From assembly GCA_016801845.1 (NCBI GenBank), contig CM028914.1, positions 2,774,001 to 2,838,000 on the forward strand: a DNA stretch of 64,000 nt. Reading direction: 5' to 3'. Made by a program: the position numbers and the translations under genes. The notes below the pieces were generated by a model, which worked only from the letters and a program-made list of their open reading frames with translations, was not told where the DNA came from and made no database searches. Below are positions 1-12,475 of this stretch, piece after piece. Numbering within the stretch: the stretch's first letter is position 1; each line of letters starts with the position of its first letter. The stretch comes from Polydactylus sextarius. Taxonomy: Eukaryota; Chordata; Actinopteri; Polynemidae.

Positions 1-2067
1 AGAAGGAGCATCTCGTATTACTGCTGTGGTGGTACAAAACACACAGGCATTTTGAGAAGGGGAAAGAAATTCAGTGAAAAGTTTGCGACGTGACTATTTG
101 GTTTGTAGTCGAACCAGTTACGTTATTTCAGAAGCAGATAAATCAACGATTACACTTCAAACATAGTCTTGACTCACACTGATCGTCCTCATTTAAATTA
201 ACATACAGGTTATGTGTGATTCAGGGTAGAAGTCAAAGTGGATCAGCAAATATTATCTCTCCATTGACTGTCATTGACCATCATTTGTGTTTTGGTCCAA
301 GGTTCAGTGGGGACAACCAGAGGGGCGTGACGTAGGCTACCTATGTACCTGTCTGGAAATGAGCAAAAAAAATAAATTTTTGTAGCTTCATAGAAACGTA
401 TGTCTGACCAACAGAACCATAAACCAGCTGGACTCTGCACAACCATATACAATAGACTTTACAAACAACGTAAACATGTAACCATGTGCAATATTCAAAA
501 ATCATGTATTTATCCATCATTCATCCATCCATAGAAAGTTTCTCTCCATTTACTTTAAAATGTGTTTGACACCTAAAAGAACAAGTTATTCTCTAACAAT
601 TATCCTGCAACAATGAATCGTTCTTGTAACATTTTAAATCCAGTCAAAGAAACTTGAACCGTGTCTGTGAACGTTTTGACTTTTCAGTCAAGTCAGTGAA
701 GTGAAACATCTGTATTTAAATGTTTAAATCATCTGGTTTTTATACTTTCACTTTCAGACTGTTGTGTTTTTTTTCACAGTGACACGGGAGTAGATGTGTG
801 TTTAAGAATTTGACAAAGTTGTTGTTTTTTGTTTTTTTTTTAACTTCTTTTTTTGTTGTCTGAAAACTAAATCAATCAAAGACTAATTGTCATTCAAAGC
901 AGAGTATTTTTAAATGTCTGTAAAATACGCCTGGAGGGGATCTTTAAACATCCTCGTCTCGGTGCCTGACAGCTGAGCATCAGCCAGTCAGAGAAAACGC
1001 TGCTCATACGAAAACAAATTGATCATCTCATCCATTTATTCATAACATTCAGACCGCCCGTCGACTGCTATTTTCTATCAAAATAAGATCTGCCGTTATG
1101 TAAGTCATACGATAAAGAGAATGAAGTGTTTCTAAAGCAGGTTGTGTGTGAAATCGGTGTGGTCTATTTCCTGGCTCTGATGTCAACATTGGTCAAACAC
1201 CATCTGTCAATCCAAGTGCTCATCTGCCAAATGTTGTTTATTATTATGCTGTTTACTTACTGGAAACTCTGGCAGGAAACCAAACATTGTTCAGGGACTG
1301 TACTCCAGGAATAAAACAGGCTGGTGGTTAAACTCATCAGACTCTTTAGTAATAAATGTTTCTTTTGAGGCATCTCAGAGAGAAATGTGACCTTTTGACT
1401 CATGAGCTACATCAGTTCCTCATATTGATAGAGAACTGACATCCTGTTTCACATTTCAATCAATGTCAGTGGTTTCAACGCTCGTCTGCTAATAGACTGT
1501 TTCATTTTAAAGTGGATGCACAAAAGAGGAGAAAAATAAGTGGACGATCAGGACGACGGTGAAGAGGTTTGATGTGACGAGATGATGTTCATGTCACCAG
1601 ATCTCAAACTGGTTGAACGTCTGATGGAGACTGTGAATCGACTTGTTCATCATCATTATTAATAACACAAACTCTGAATATCACTGGAAGAATTGTGTTA
1701 TTTCCACAGACTCATAAAATCAATACTAAAGTGTATTAAAAATGTTTTTGTTTTTTTTTTTAGTTAATGTGACATTATGTTCCCAGCTTGCTCCTTTTTT
1801 TTCACTTAACTACAAACACATTGTCCTTGTTCCTTGTTTCCAGCTTCTCTGCATCTCTGTTGTAAACGATTCACCTTCTTTTCTCATTATCGTCTAATTT
1901 CCATGTTGACCAGATGAGCTGCTCCTGTTTTCACTAAACACTGCGCCAGTCTCAGCTACGACAAATCTATACAACACAGAGTCTTTAATAACTCTTCTGA
2001 AACTCACTTTCTTGCTCAACACAGTGAGGATAGGTCATTCTCAGATGATGGACAGGTGGTCTGTGCC
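1..2067. other. Intergenic DNA, no gene seen
   Basis: AT-rich, non-repetitive spacer. Open frames here are all under about 70 codons, lack splice context and resemble no protein I recognise. Short T-runs occur near 825-855 and 1745-1760. I see no RNA gene or recognisable mobile element. Confidence 0.6.
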
Positions 2068-2112
2068 AGGTCACGCTGACCTCTGAAACCTTTTCGTGAC
2101 CTTTCGTGACCT
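2068..2112. promoter_or_regulatory. Candidate nuclear-receptor site cluster: ERE-type palindrome plus DR4
   Basis: AGGTCACGCTGACCT at 2068-2082 is a perfect AGGTCA inverted repeat with a 3-base spacer, the form bound by oestrogen receptors. Fifteen bases later, TGACCT-ttcg-TGACCT at 2097-2112 is a direct repeat with a 4-base spacer (DR4), the form preferred by thyroid-hormone and LXR receptors with RXR. The motifs are seen directly. Function is inference, and the nearest known gene, OVCA2, is 19 kb away. Confidence 0.4.
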
Positions 2113-2253
2113 TCTGACCAACCGATCAGCGTCGACCTCGTCCTTCTCTGATTAGCCCAAAAATCGCAGCTATTTGTTCGACCTTTTCAGCTCAAAGGTC
2201 CAGTCCAGCCTTTCCCTCCTCTGCTTCTTTTCCAAATCCTTCATTTGCAGCAG

Positions 2254-2254
2254 C

Positions 2255-2300
<46 letters not shown>

Positions 2301-2302
2301 AC
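2254..2302. repeat. Compound (CT)n(CA)n microsatellite
   Basis: About 11 CT units run directly into about 13 CA units. Simple sequence with no coding role. Confidence 0.9.
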
Positions 2303-2486
2303 ATTTCACTGTAAGCATCCCGTCTCCCGTCTCCTCTTTTTGCTTCTGAAGGGTAACATGATGAGACTTATCGATCACCATGTTGTTAACCACAGCACAT
2401 TTGTAGTTGTGTTCTTCTATATTTTACCGTCCTCACAATGGACTCCAGGTTTCATACAAACTACAGCCTCTGTGTTTCATTACAGT

Positions 2487-2640
2487 CAGAGTTGGACAGT
2501 AATGAAGTACATTTACTTGAGTACTTTAATTAAATACAGTTTTTGAGTATCTGTACTTCACTTTAGTAGTATTATTTATTTGGAAATTTGTGACTTTTGC
2601 TTTGACTCAAGATTCTTGTTACTTTCAATTCTGAAAGTGG
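2487..2640 (+). mobile_element. Fragment of a fish hAT-like non-autonomous element
   Basis: The segment starts CAGAGTTGGACAGTAATGAAG and continues with runs of the 'tacttgagtac / gtactttaa / tctgtacttcactt' type. This composition matches the repeat at 25454-26067, whose end is CAGTGTTGTATAG when read on the minus strand. Only one terminus is evident here, so it is probably truncated. Family assignment rests on the shared internal motif and the CAG-type terminus. Confidence 0.45.
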
Positions 2641-3996
2641 ATGTTGTTTTTCCATCTTTTCTCTTCTAAAACGTGATGTTGTTTGTCAATAATCAGTAGG
2701 TGACGTCACGTCTGTAGACTGTAACTATAAAACCAGTCAGATCAGGTTTTTACAATAACTAAAGATGTGTCTCTTTCTCTTTGATGTCAGAGGATCTTGT
2801 TTAAAACATCGTTGCTGTTGTAAAGTCATGACGTTAGAGTCGACCTGAGTTTTAAACAGGTTGAATGTCAGTTTTATTTCCTGATCGAGCTTCATTTACA
2901 GATATTCACCTGTTTTCATGATGAACGTACTCATACATGTGTTCACACACTGTCAGAGCTGAGTCACAACACAACCGTGTTTTATCTGTCAGTTGTGTTG
3001 TTTCAGTCTGTAACATTGTATCAATTCATTATTCTACAAACTGATCAGAGACCTGAAGGAAAAGTCCAGAGTTACAGTTATTCTATTGTCTATTGACAGA
3101 TGATAATGAGTTTATACTTTGTGTTTTTAGCAAAGTCACATAATTTTTTTAAACCACTGTAAGACTCAAAATAACATGTGACTTGTGTAGTGAGGAGAAG
3201 GTTCCCACAGACAAACTAAAGTGTTGATTGTTTATAAAGTCACTACATTAGCTTTTCTTGTCGACGCCACCTTGAAGAAAAGTCTGTGTCTGCTAATCCA
3301 GGAGAGTATTTCCATGGATACAGACGAGTATTGAAGTGGAAATATATATATATATCCCTTATATATAAGGGAGCTGAGTACAACATCATAGTCTATCTTT
3401 TGACATTTTCCTCAAGATGGCGTCTACAGGAAAATGACTTTAGGTAATGAACTGAAACAAAGAAATACAGTCATTGTTTTACTATAACAGTTTTTGTTTA
3501 TTGTTTGTTGTTTGAGTGAAAACCACAACTTCAGCCACATTATGTTACGGTTATTCCAGAAACCACAAAGACACAGTGAGTAACTTTGTGAGGGCGTGAA
3601 GGGGAAATGAAAGCAGAGCACTTTTATCAAATAGATGAGAATAAGAGTAAGAGCTGGTCAGACGGTGTAAAGAGACCACCAGCAGAGCTGACGATGCAGC
3701 TCCGTCCCCTGTGGTCCGACAGCAGCGAAGCTCGGTCCGACTTTCATTTCAGATGGGAACAATGCCACAGCTACAGATGGAAACATTCAATAGATTATAT
3801 AAAGGAGTTACTATAGGTTAGATTGTAAACTTTGAGCAGCGCCTGCCCACACACTGCATTTATTCCCCAGAGACTGAACCCAAATGAAGGAGTTATTTTA
3901 TCTCCGCAATCTATTTCACTTGTCCTATCATTTATCTTTCTCTCCCTGTTGTATTTTATCGCTGTCTATCTTGTTTTACAGGGTTTGGGGGAAATG

Positions 3997-4032
<36 letters not shown>

Positions 4033-7000
4033 GAGGAAGACAAAGTGATGTGTTTACTGTGTGGAGCTTCACAGTGTCTGTTGATCCCTGTGGGAGAGAC
4101 GTCAGCCTTCACCTTGAGGTGTACACGTACAGATAAACACGCTGCTGCTCCAACACACAAACATGCACAAGTGATTTAAGTGTTTGTACAAGACAAATAG
4201 AGGCCTTCGCGTTGTGAGCCTAAATCTTAAAGGGCTATAAAAGTCGGTTATTATTTCTTTAATTAACAAAGAGTTTGTTACAGCGTCTGCGGTCGATTTC
4301 TCTATAATAACAATATATCAAATGATAATGGAAAATGTGGTAATGAGAAGAGAAAGTAATCTGCTGAGTTTCTGCTCCATGTTTCAACGTCCAGACACGA
4401 CTTTAATATTTGGGTTCAGGCTCATTTTCAGCCACTGAACAAAGACACAGAGTTTAACAGTGAAAAAAAAAACATTTCCTCAATATTTGAACCAGAAACA
4501 AATTTTAAACAAAGTCACTTGAGATTTATGATTTGTGTATTTTAAAATGATGCTATATTTTCCTTTTTTTCCATCTATATAAGTATATTTAATGTTTCAA
4601 TTTGTTCATTTTATCTTATTCTGACTCAGTGTGACTATAATTTAAATGCATATTCTGCATTTTTAGATACAAAATGATCAAAACCAACGATACAGTCAAG
4701 ACACTCGACCCTAAATTCATTCACTCCTGCTGAAGATTTTAGTCTTTAAAGATGCATCGTAAATCTATAACCTTATTCTATTATTATTTTCTAAAATTCC
4801 CTAAAAGCAGTGAATTTCAAACACGTTAAAGTAAAGTACTGACGTCCATGTTTGAAGGGATGTGTTAGTGCTCAGGTGTGAATCGTTGATAACTTTTATT
4901 TATTTAAAAAACAACAACAACAATGTTTTATTGTCTTTAACACAGAAGAAACAGCTTCATTAGGTTTTTATCTTCACACAACACGTTGTTTTTTGTTTTC
5001 TATCAGTTTCATTTTATTAAAAACACTGTTTGTCCCACGTCGTCTACAATTGTTCAAGTTTTTCTGAAGCGCTTGTAGTGCAACAGTGTCACTATTAAAG
5101 TAGAAGCTAAAAAAAAAACATAAAAGGAACAACTGGATTACACAGTTATTTTTGCTGCTATAAAAACAAAATCATCAGACTCTCACTGCTCCACGTGTTG
5201 AGTCTGTTCATAAAGAGCTAAATATCACAGACCAGAGCAAACAACTACAACTCACCAGACCCCCTCCAGCGATTAGCCTCCCCCCACCATTTCCTCCTCA
5301 TTCAAGTGCTTAATATTTCCAAAATGCTGCGTTGTCTCACAAATTGTTTTAACCAGAGCATCTCATCTTTAACGTTTAGCGTTTTCAAATTTACGACTTC
5401 CTACAAAACACGATAATAGTCTTCACGTAAACATTTTAGTCGTAATAATAAGCTTCATGAATAATTCAGCAGCATAGAGAAAAAAAAATATAAATAAGGT
5501 TTAATTGAATACCACAGGGAGATTACAAACAAACAATACCAAAACAAAACACACAGTAGCCTCCATGTTTCTGACGCTCACGCTGTTGTTGTGTTAAGGT
5601 TTGATAAAAGTTAAACTTCACTTTCGGATGAAAAATCTCATGAACGTCTAATAAACAATAGTAATATAATTATAATAACAATAATAATCTTCCAGTGTTT
5701 GTTCTTGTTTGAGAGAATAGCTGTTAAAGATGTGGCAGTGAAGCACAAACTAACATGGACTTTTCTTTTATTATTATTTTCTTTGTTGTGAATAAAGTAG
5801 ATGAGAAATAAATTACCACTTTCATGAACACTCAGGACTCAATTAGCTTGTCTTAGCATGAAAACAAAATTTAAAAAAAAACACAAGTATGGTAACAATC
5901 TCGTGGCTGTAGCTGCACATTTATCAGACTGATAGGAGATTGTTGTCGATCTTCTCATCTATCTCTCAGCAGGAAAGCAAAACAAGCACGTTTCCTAAAA
6001 TGCCTCAGTCATTAAATTGATGTATCACATCCTTGGCTACTGAGACAAGTTTTTTTTTTTCGTCTGCCACTCTGATCCATGTCATTAGAAGAATATCAGT
6101 AGGGATGGATGAAAAAAACAGTCTCTTTATTAGAGATGCTGCTGAGCACAAATTGTGGTTCATTTCTGTCAATGAATGGACACGTAAACAGAGAATATTA
6201 AAGACAGTGGAAGGAGCAGAGCAGGTAAATGTGTGGACGACATATCAGGTGTAAACTGGAGTATGAAGCCTCGGTGGGATAAGCAGAGCGCTGAGCGAGC
6301 TAAAAATCCTGCTGTCTTTAGCTTTCTCTTTTGTCATTTCTATTGACCCAGTGGCACTGACATCAGATCTGTATCACAGTTAATGTAATCAAGTGTGTGT
6401 TTTCTGTCCTGAGGGCACCGTGGCTGCACAGAGATAAGAGTATATACACTCGGATAAAGCACACAGACGGTGGAGAGAAGAGCTGAAAACTTCCAGCAGT
6501 GAAACTTCACCAGTTTCTCGTGGCCAAAGAGCAAGTCCCGACCGTTCCCCACCGTCCCTCGACTCGTCATCCTGGTCTTTCTCAGGCACTTTTATCTCTG
6601 TCAGCCTGTGGGAACTTTATACAAATTCACAAATTCAGACTTTTGACCCCAAAAAAATGGCCCTGGGCTCTGTTTTATACTTGTTCAAGAAGATTTCAGA
6701 GCAAGTTTTACATCTTCGATGCAAATGTATTTTTTTCTTCAACAGTTTTTGTTGATTTTTCTGTTAAACCAACCAAACCATATTTGTTTGCAGCAGATAT
6801 TGAAAGTAAAAGTATTAATCAAGTGTCAAGTCTCCACAGCCAAAGAAAAGGTTTGTTGAAAATAATAAGAAAATCATGAATTTTAATTATTAATTAATTT
6901 TAGTTTTTTATATTTATTTTATTTTTAATGATGTTTTTTTTTATTATTTTGATATTCAATTTTATTTGATGAATTTTATTTTGAAGTATTTAATTAATTT

Positions 7001-9254
7001 AATTAAATAATATTTTTTGATTTATTTTATTTTATAATCATTCATTATTTTCATTCATTAACACTGGAATAATAAAATAAAATATTAATTTTATTTAATA
7101 TTTAAATATTAGTGTTTAATTTTAATGTAATATATGAAAGTAATTTGATGTAATGACACAATATTTATTTTCAAATATTTCTTATTTTATTTTACTTTCT
7201 ATAACAGCAGCCTGTAAACTCAACTCAGTCACCATGTAAAGGTTTTATTGCTGCTGTGTGTGAGTCGCCTGTTTACAACCGTCCAACAGACACAGATCAA
7301 CCAACAAACGTCTTTGATTTGAAGAAACGTCTCATAAAGTCTGATATTGATTCACTCACAGTTCAGTTTTAAAGATATGTGACTCTTCAGCCTCTACACG
7401 CTTCACTAAATCCACCAGTTAGTCACTAACTTTGTGTGTCTGCCATTTGATGCTGAGCAATAAGTTTTTTTTTTTCTCTCTGTTGCTAAAAATAGCTGCT
7501 CCCTCCAGCTGGAAATAAGGTTAATGGAAAGAGTGAGAGTGAACCAAGACTGTAAAACTGCACGGTAAGATAGAATTCAAACTGGAGTCTGAGCCACTCT
7601 GACATCTGTGACATGTGACAGTTTTCAATCTAAATGTTCCTGTAAAAAAAACAACAACATAGCCTACATACGTATGTTCTCACAGCCTGTGGCCTCCTCG
7701 TCTTATAAAACATCCTACTGAAGTTAGCATGCTAATGAGCGAGCTCAAAGAGGGAACATTTTAACGTCGTCTTCTACTCGTAACAATGATTGAGGCTCTT
7801 TGTGAATGATTCTCATCGCTACAATCAGCAGCAGAGAAAATGTACCTACAGCAGCTTTAATGATAATCACTGACAGCGACGGTCGACTGTCTTTAACGAA
7901 TTCAGGCAGCTCATCAATATCAACCCCTACTTTGCAGCCAGACTTAGACAGTTAAGTCAAATAATTCATTTATGTGATTGGACACCATGACTGGACTTAG
8001 AATGTGAAGAAAGACAACGTGTATCCTCGACATCAAATACAAGAAAAGCTTCTTTTTTTTTCTTTTTTGCGGCTGTAAGCTCGTACGTCCTTTATAATTC
8101 ACTCCTTTCTCTGCCTGTCTCTCCCTGTCTCGGTGTGTTTTCTGCACCGTTAGATAATGTGAAAATTATTCATGAAAACCAAGTCAGCAACATCTCTATT
8201 GTATGCACTCATATACTGCACAGACACTGCAAACTTTCCTGCAGCAGCAGCTCTGGACTCACACTCGTCTCCTCTTCACAGAAACAGAAAATACTGGTGA
8301 ATATTCTCCTTTCCTGGATCCGAGAAACATTTCAGACGCGGCCCTGTCACCACGGGAAATTATTTAAATAAAGTCACAGACGATACTTCGTCCGATGAAT
8401 AAAATATATCAAGACTTCTTACTCATTTCTAACGGGACTCAGAACAACATCTGATGGAATAGAAGAAGCTACAAGTTTCATCTTCTCACATGTTTGTTTC
8501 AGCGTCAGTGGGGACACTCAGCTTTCTTTTTTCGCCAGCGGTAAAAAATGATTAAAAAATAGAAAAAAATGAATAGTTGTGAAATGTCTTGTACTAGTCA
8601 GTGATCCTGCCTGGTAACTGAGGTCGGTCTGCTCCTATAAATATTACAAACACCAACCGTACAGAAATTTCTTCTTTTTTTTTTTCCTGGAAAAAAAAAA
8701 ATTCAACTGATTCATTTTTATTAATTAATAAATGTTCGGTTTTAACATGTTTTTTCAGGAATGTATAATTAATCATCTGCATCAATTATTAATAATTTTA
8801 CTGTAACTGCAGCCATGGTGGTGTATTAGTATTGTATTATATTGGCACTCAAGTAGCCCATTAAATATTTAACACTTTGAAAAGGGTTTATTGTTCAGAA
8901 TGAGTGCTTTTACTCGTGATGCTTAAAGCTGCTGTAATCAGTGTTTTTATATTAACAGTCATCCTCTCTCCAACTCTGCAGTTCCTCTCAGTTTCGTGGA
9001 GCATTTCATTGTTTTCTTTTTTGTTTTTGTTTTTTAACAAATGTTGGTTTTTATTCTGGAGGGATGCAGCTTTACAGCGAGAAGCAGCATTAGTGACAAG
9101 CTGGTGAACATACGGCGACGTTTTATTATCATCAGGAGTCAGTGGAGAACAAAACCGAGCTAAAAATGATCGCAAATAAACTCTACCTCACATCGAGACT
9201 TAAACACGCTGATGAAGACTTGATGCTGTTACATCATAATAATAATTTTTTGTA
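2641..9254. other. Intergenic DNA, no gene seen
   Basis: Spacer with short simple repeats: (TA)n near 3342-3370, (AG)n at 4007-4033, a strongly AT-rich stretch of ttaatt-type sequence at 6870-7190, and several A or T runs. The longest frame (6499-6879, + strand, 126 codons) has no recognisable domain and no splice context. Nothing else can be supported. Confidence 0.55.
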
Positions 9255-9420
9255 GAATTTAATATATTTTGATTTGTCCTTCAAAGGGAAATTTATTGGT
9301 TTGACGGCAGAAAAAAAAAAAGAAAATAAAAAAGTTAAGAGAATATAAATAAAGGGTTTATATAAAAAAAGAAAAGGTGCAAGTCTCCGGAGATGAGGAG
9401 GAAGGAGGCGTTCACAGGTG
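9255..9420 (-). mobile_element. Probable LINE 3'-end fragment (L2/Rex1-like)
   Basis: 'tccttcaaagggaaatttattgg' followed by A-rich sequence resembles the reverse complement of the conserved 3' tail of fish non-LTR retrotransposons, which typically reads 'tttccctttgggatcaataaagt'. The copy is diverged and 5'-truncated. Similar tails occur at 31665-31690 and 38625-38680. The family call is from memory of the consensus, not from a search. Confidence 0.35.
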
Positions 9421-9451
9421 TAGCTGTAGCGTCGGCCAGAGTTTTATAAAC

Positions 9452-10033
9452 CAGAGCTGTCAATAGATTAAGAAAAATGAACTAATCAATGTAACATTTT
9501 GAAATTCATTAATCTAGATTAATTGTGATTAAAAGTTGGGGGAGGAGGGTGAAAGAGCCTGTGCTCTCTAGAGCACGTTTAACATGCAGTCCAATGCATT
9601 AGCGTTAGCATTAACATTAAATAGATTAAATAGCATAATAACATAATTTAATAGCTTAAATAGCATTACAGCTACACAAGTGGCATAATGCGAAGACAAT
9701 TATCACCTTTTGAAACCATGACGGAGCAAACTAGACCATGACGCAGCGACACAGTCTCGTCAATGTAACTCAGAGAAACTCTACATGAAACAACGTGAAT
9801 CAGGGGATAAGGGTGAGGCGTTGCTCTCTTCTTCAGCTGTTGTCTCTCTGTCTCTTCTCACTGACTGACTGTAGGTTAGCATCAGTTTCGTGCAGATAAT
9901 TGTGGCTTTAGTGTCAGAGGTCAGAGGTCAGAGGTCAGTGCACACAGGAAGTTAACAAACTTAACTGCGTTTAATTATTTTATCACGTTAATCTCAGTCA
10001 TATTAATCACAACGACCAGCGCTGACAACTCTA
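9452..10033. mobile_element. hAT-type MITE with 8-bp target-site duplication
   Basis: A 582-bp non-coding element. Its left end is CAGAGCTGTCA and its right end TGACAACTCTA, so the reverse complement of the right end is TAGAGTTGTCA: an 11-bp imperfect terminal inverted repeat. The element is flanked on both sides by the identical 8-mer TTATAAAC (9444-9451 and 10034-10041). An 8-bp duplication with CAG-type ends is the hallmark of hAT transposition. Subterminal 'gattaat' motifs are repeated in both arms. No transposase frame is present, so it is non-autonomous. Internal sequence related to 9590-9760 reappears at 63600-63730. Confidence 0.75.
9918..9937 (+). promoter_or_regulatory. Triple AGGTCA direct repeat (DR1 spacing) inside the hAT MITE
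   Basis: Three perfect AGGTCA hexamers lie in a row, each separated by a single G (9918-9923, 9925-9930, 9932-9937). DR1 spacing is the form bound by RXR, PPAR, HNF4 and COUP-TF receptors. It lies within a transposable element, so it may be a carried or accidental site. The sequence is certain and the function unproven. Confidence 0.4.
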
Positions 10034-10041
10034 TTATAAAC

Positions 10042-11783
10042 CAAGTGAAACATGAAATATATGATAATATAAAATCTGAATAAATATATTTTTGTGTGGA
10101 GGCTTTGGGCCTTTATTACATTTATGCTGATATCTTTGTTGTTTTTTTGTCGTATGGAGAAATGAAAGAGTTAAGGTTTGTTCTTAGGTTATAAATATTT
10201 ATGTATAGTTTGATTCTTTGTCTCAGTTTGACCTTTTACGAGTCGTGTTTGCACTATTTGGTAATGGTAGGTCTGTATTGAAAGAATATACCACATTTTA
10301 CCACATAATACAATATATAAAAGCTGTTAAAACTGTTAAAACAGGTCCAGTATTGTGAGAATTAAATATAAATGTTGCTGTGAATCTTCTCAGTAGGTAA
10401 ACAAGCCTTTTATTTTCTAACAAGTTTGTCAGATAAAATTAAAACATTATGATAAATGAGTTGACTGGATCTTACTGGTGTTTAGTACAGAGTGAGAGAA
10501 AATAGGTGGGAAATATTCTGCATGCGTCTCGTTCTCTCTTTTGTTTTATAACCATCTAACCCAATCTGATAGCAACTAATGAGTATGATTACTTTAGAAG
10601 CTGCTAATAGCTGTAGCTAATCCCCCCTCTGCCCTCGTTCATTTCATCTCACTCGGCTCCTCCTGCATCTCTCCTCACATCTCTCAGCTTTTTGACTTTG
10701 CGTGACATTATGATTAAATGTGCCGCCCTCGACTGAACCCCCCCCACCACCCTTCCTCCTCCCTCATCATCACTAATGACAGTTGGCAATATTAATATTA
10801 AAATTATATTAATATTTATAATGTTCTTCTTGAAGCAGAATCAGTGTATCAGTGTGTTTATGTGTGTTTATGAGTGGGAGTCAGACTGACTGACCTCAAC
10901 ATTTTTCACTTTTGTAACAAATTTAACAACTTTTGTGTTTTTTTCTCATGGCAAACATTCACTTCCTCTGTGTTTTGAAGACGGCAGACGAGTGAAATAG
11001 GTTCAGGACACCTACATTTCTTTGCCACAGGTTTTAAATGAGGTTTTTAAAATGAAGGTTAAAAGGTTGAGCTGAGTCGAAGTCCTCAGAGCCGCCGCTT
11101 TAAATGAACTTGTGTAGCTGCGGACAATAAAAATGTAAAATTATCGTTCCCTCATTAATTGCAATGTGAAGAGGAGTTCCATCTGTGTGCACTGATACCA
11201 ATATTTCTGTCTAAAACACAATCAATATTATTTAATGTTAATTAAAGTCTTGGGATCGTTTGTCATGTTGAAATATATTTGAAGTATATGAGAAACACGT
11301 GAACTATATGTTGCTGTACGTGTGAATGTTTTTAGGGGCTGAAATGTGTGTTGATGCATGAATGAAGGTGATAAGAGTGAGAGAGGCGACTCAGAGCAAT
11401 ACTTCAAAGAGGAAAAGCTCAGTCACATGGAGAAACCTCCTGTCAAGGTTATCACTCCTTCCATATTGTCGTTTCTTTCTCTCGTCGCACGTCAAACGGC
11501 GATAAGGTTGATTAAAGCCACATAATGACCAACGTATATACGTACCCATGAATATAAGAGCACAAACTGAATCTGCAGCTGTTGAACACAAATCAACAGT
11601 ATAAGAATAAATCAAGTTTAGTTTCTGTTTCTGTTTCTTCTTCTTTTCGTTCTGATCAGTCGGATCAACAACGAGTTGAGTCATTGCTGAGAAAATCCAT
11701 TAGGACGACTCGACTACTTTTACAGCACCGGAAGAAAACCAAAGACGCCCTGTGCATTTAATCATATGGGTTGTCAGTGAGTG

Positions 11784-11816
<33 letters not shown>

Positions 11817-11950
11817 TAAATGCAAATGCATTGAAGTGGTACCAGCTTCTGTTTCACTAAGTGAACGATGTCCAACTATTGTTTTGATAAAGTTTCTTTC
11901 TGGTTTTGGCTGATAGACATATTTTTCCCATTCTGTTTGACTTGTTTGTC

Positions 11951-11952
<2 letters not shown>
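10042..11952. other. Intergenic DNA, no gene seen
   Basis: AT-rich spacer with a short (CA)n at 11789-11816. There are no recognisable coding exons, RNA genes or long repeats. Confidence 0.55.
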
Positions 11953-12035
<83 letters not shown>

Positions 12036-12063
12036 CACATACACAAACACACACACACACACA
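11953..12063. repeat. Long (CA)n microsatellite
   Basis: An uninterrupted run of about 40 CA units covers 11953-12032, followed after a short interruption by another CA-rich stretch to 12063. It creates an artefactual Val-Cys reading frame on the minus strand. Confidence 0.95.
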
Positions 12064-12109
12064 TTTTGAACCATCTTACTTCTCTAACCTTCCTACCACT
12101 CCCCCTTCT

Positions 12110-12475
12110 CTGATTTGCAGCAGGAATATTATAATATTTCTGTTCCTCATAAATCACCATGACAGGGAAGGGCCACATTACACCTGAGTATAGGAACTCC
12201 CCACTTTCTTTCCTTCTCCTCACCTTTTTATCACACTCACTCTTATTTATGCTCTGTCTCTCCTTCTCCTCTCTCTCTCTTTCTCTCTGTCTCTTCCCCT
12301 GGGGATCGACACATGGCTCCTCATCAGCGCGAGAGAACGTCAACAGCGGCTTCGTTCCCCTGGGTGTGTTTTTTAGCTCTCCCTAATTGGCATGTGCATC
12401 ATGACACAACAGTCGGCCTGTGTGTGCTTTCACAGCAACAAAAGACCTTCAGTAAACCTAACTAGCACAGCGTAT
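12110..12475 (+). other. Duplicated non-coding element, copy A
   Basis: This block contains 'gacacatggctcc', 'gagaacgtcaac', 'ccctaattggcatgtgcatcatg' and 'caacaaaagaccttcagtaaacctaa' in that order. The same words in the same order, with scattered changes, occur at about 18300-18490. Both copies follow a CT-rich tract. The left part (12115-12180) includes a near-palindromic AT core, 'gaatattataatatttc'. It does not look like a known transposon to me. It may be a duplicated regulatory element or an unrecognised low-copy repeat. Confidence 0.55.

Noticed and set aside
6499..6879. 126-codon plus-strand frame
   Set aside because: No recognisable domain, no promoter or splice signals, and biased composition toward its end.
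11700..12074. 124-codon minus-strand frame rich in Val-Cys
   Set aside because: It is translated (CA)n microsatellite. The same applies to Cys-Val or His-Thr frames near 27.6-27.9, 37.6-38.0, 40.9-41.2, 52.6-52.9 and 58.8 kb.
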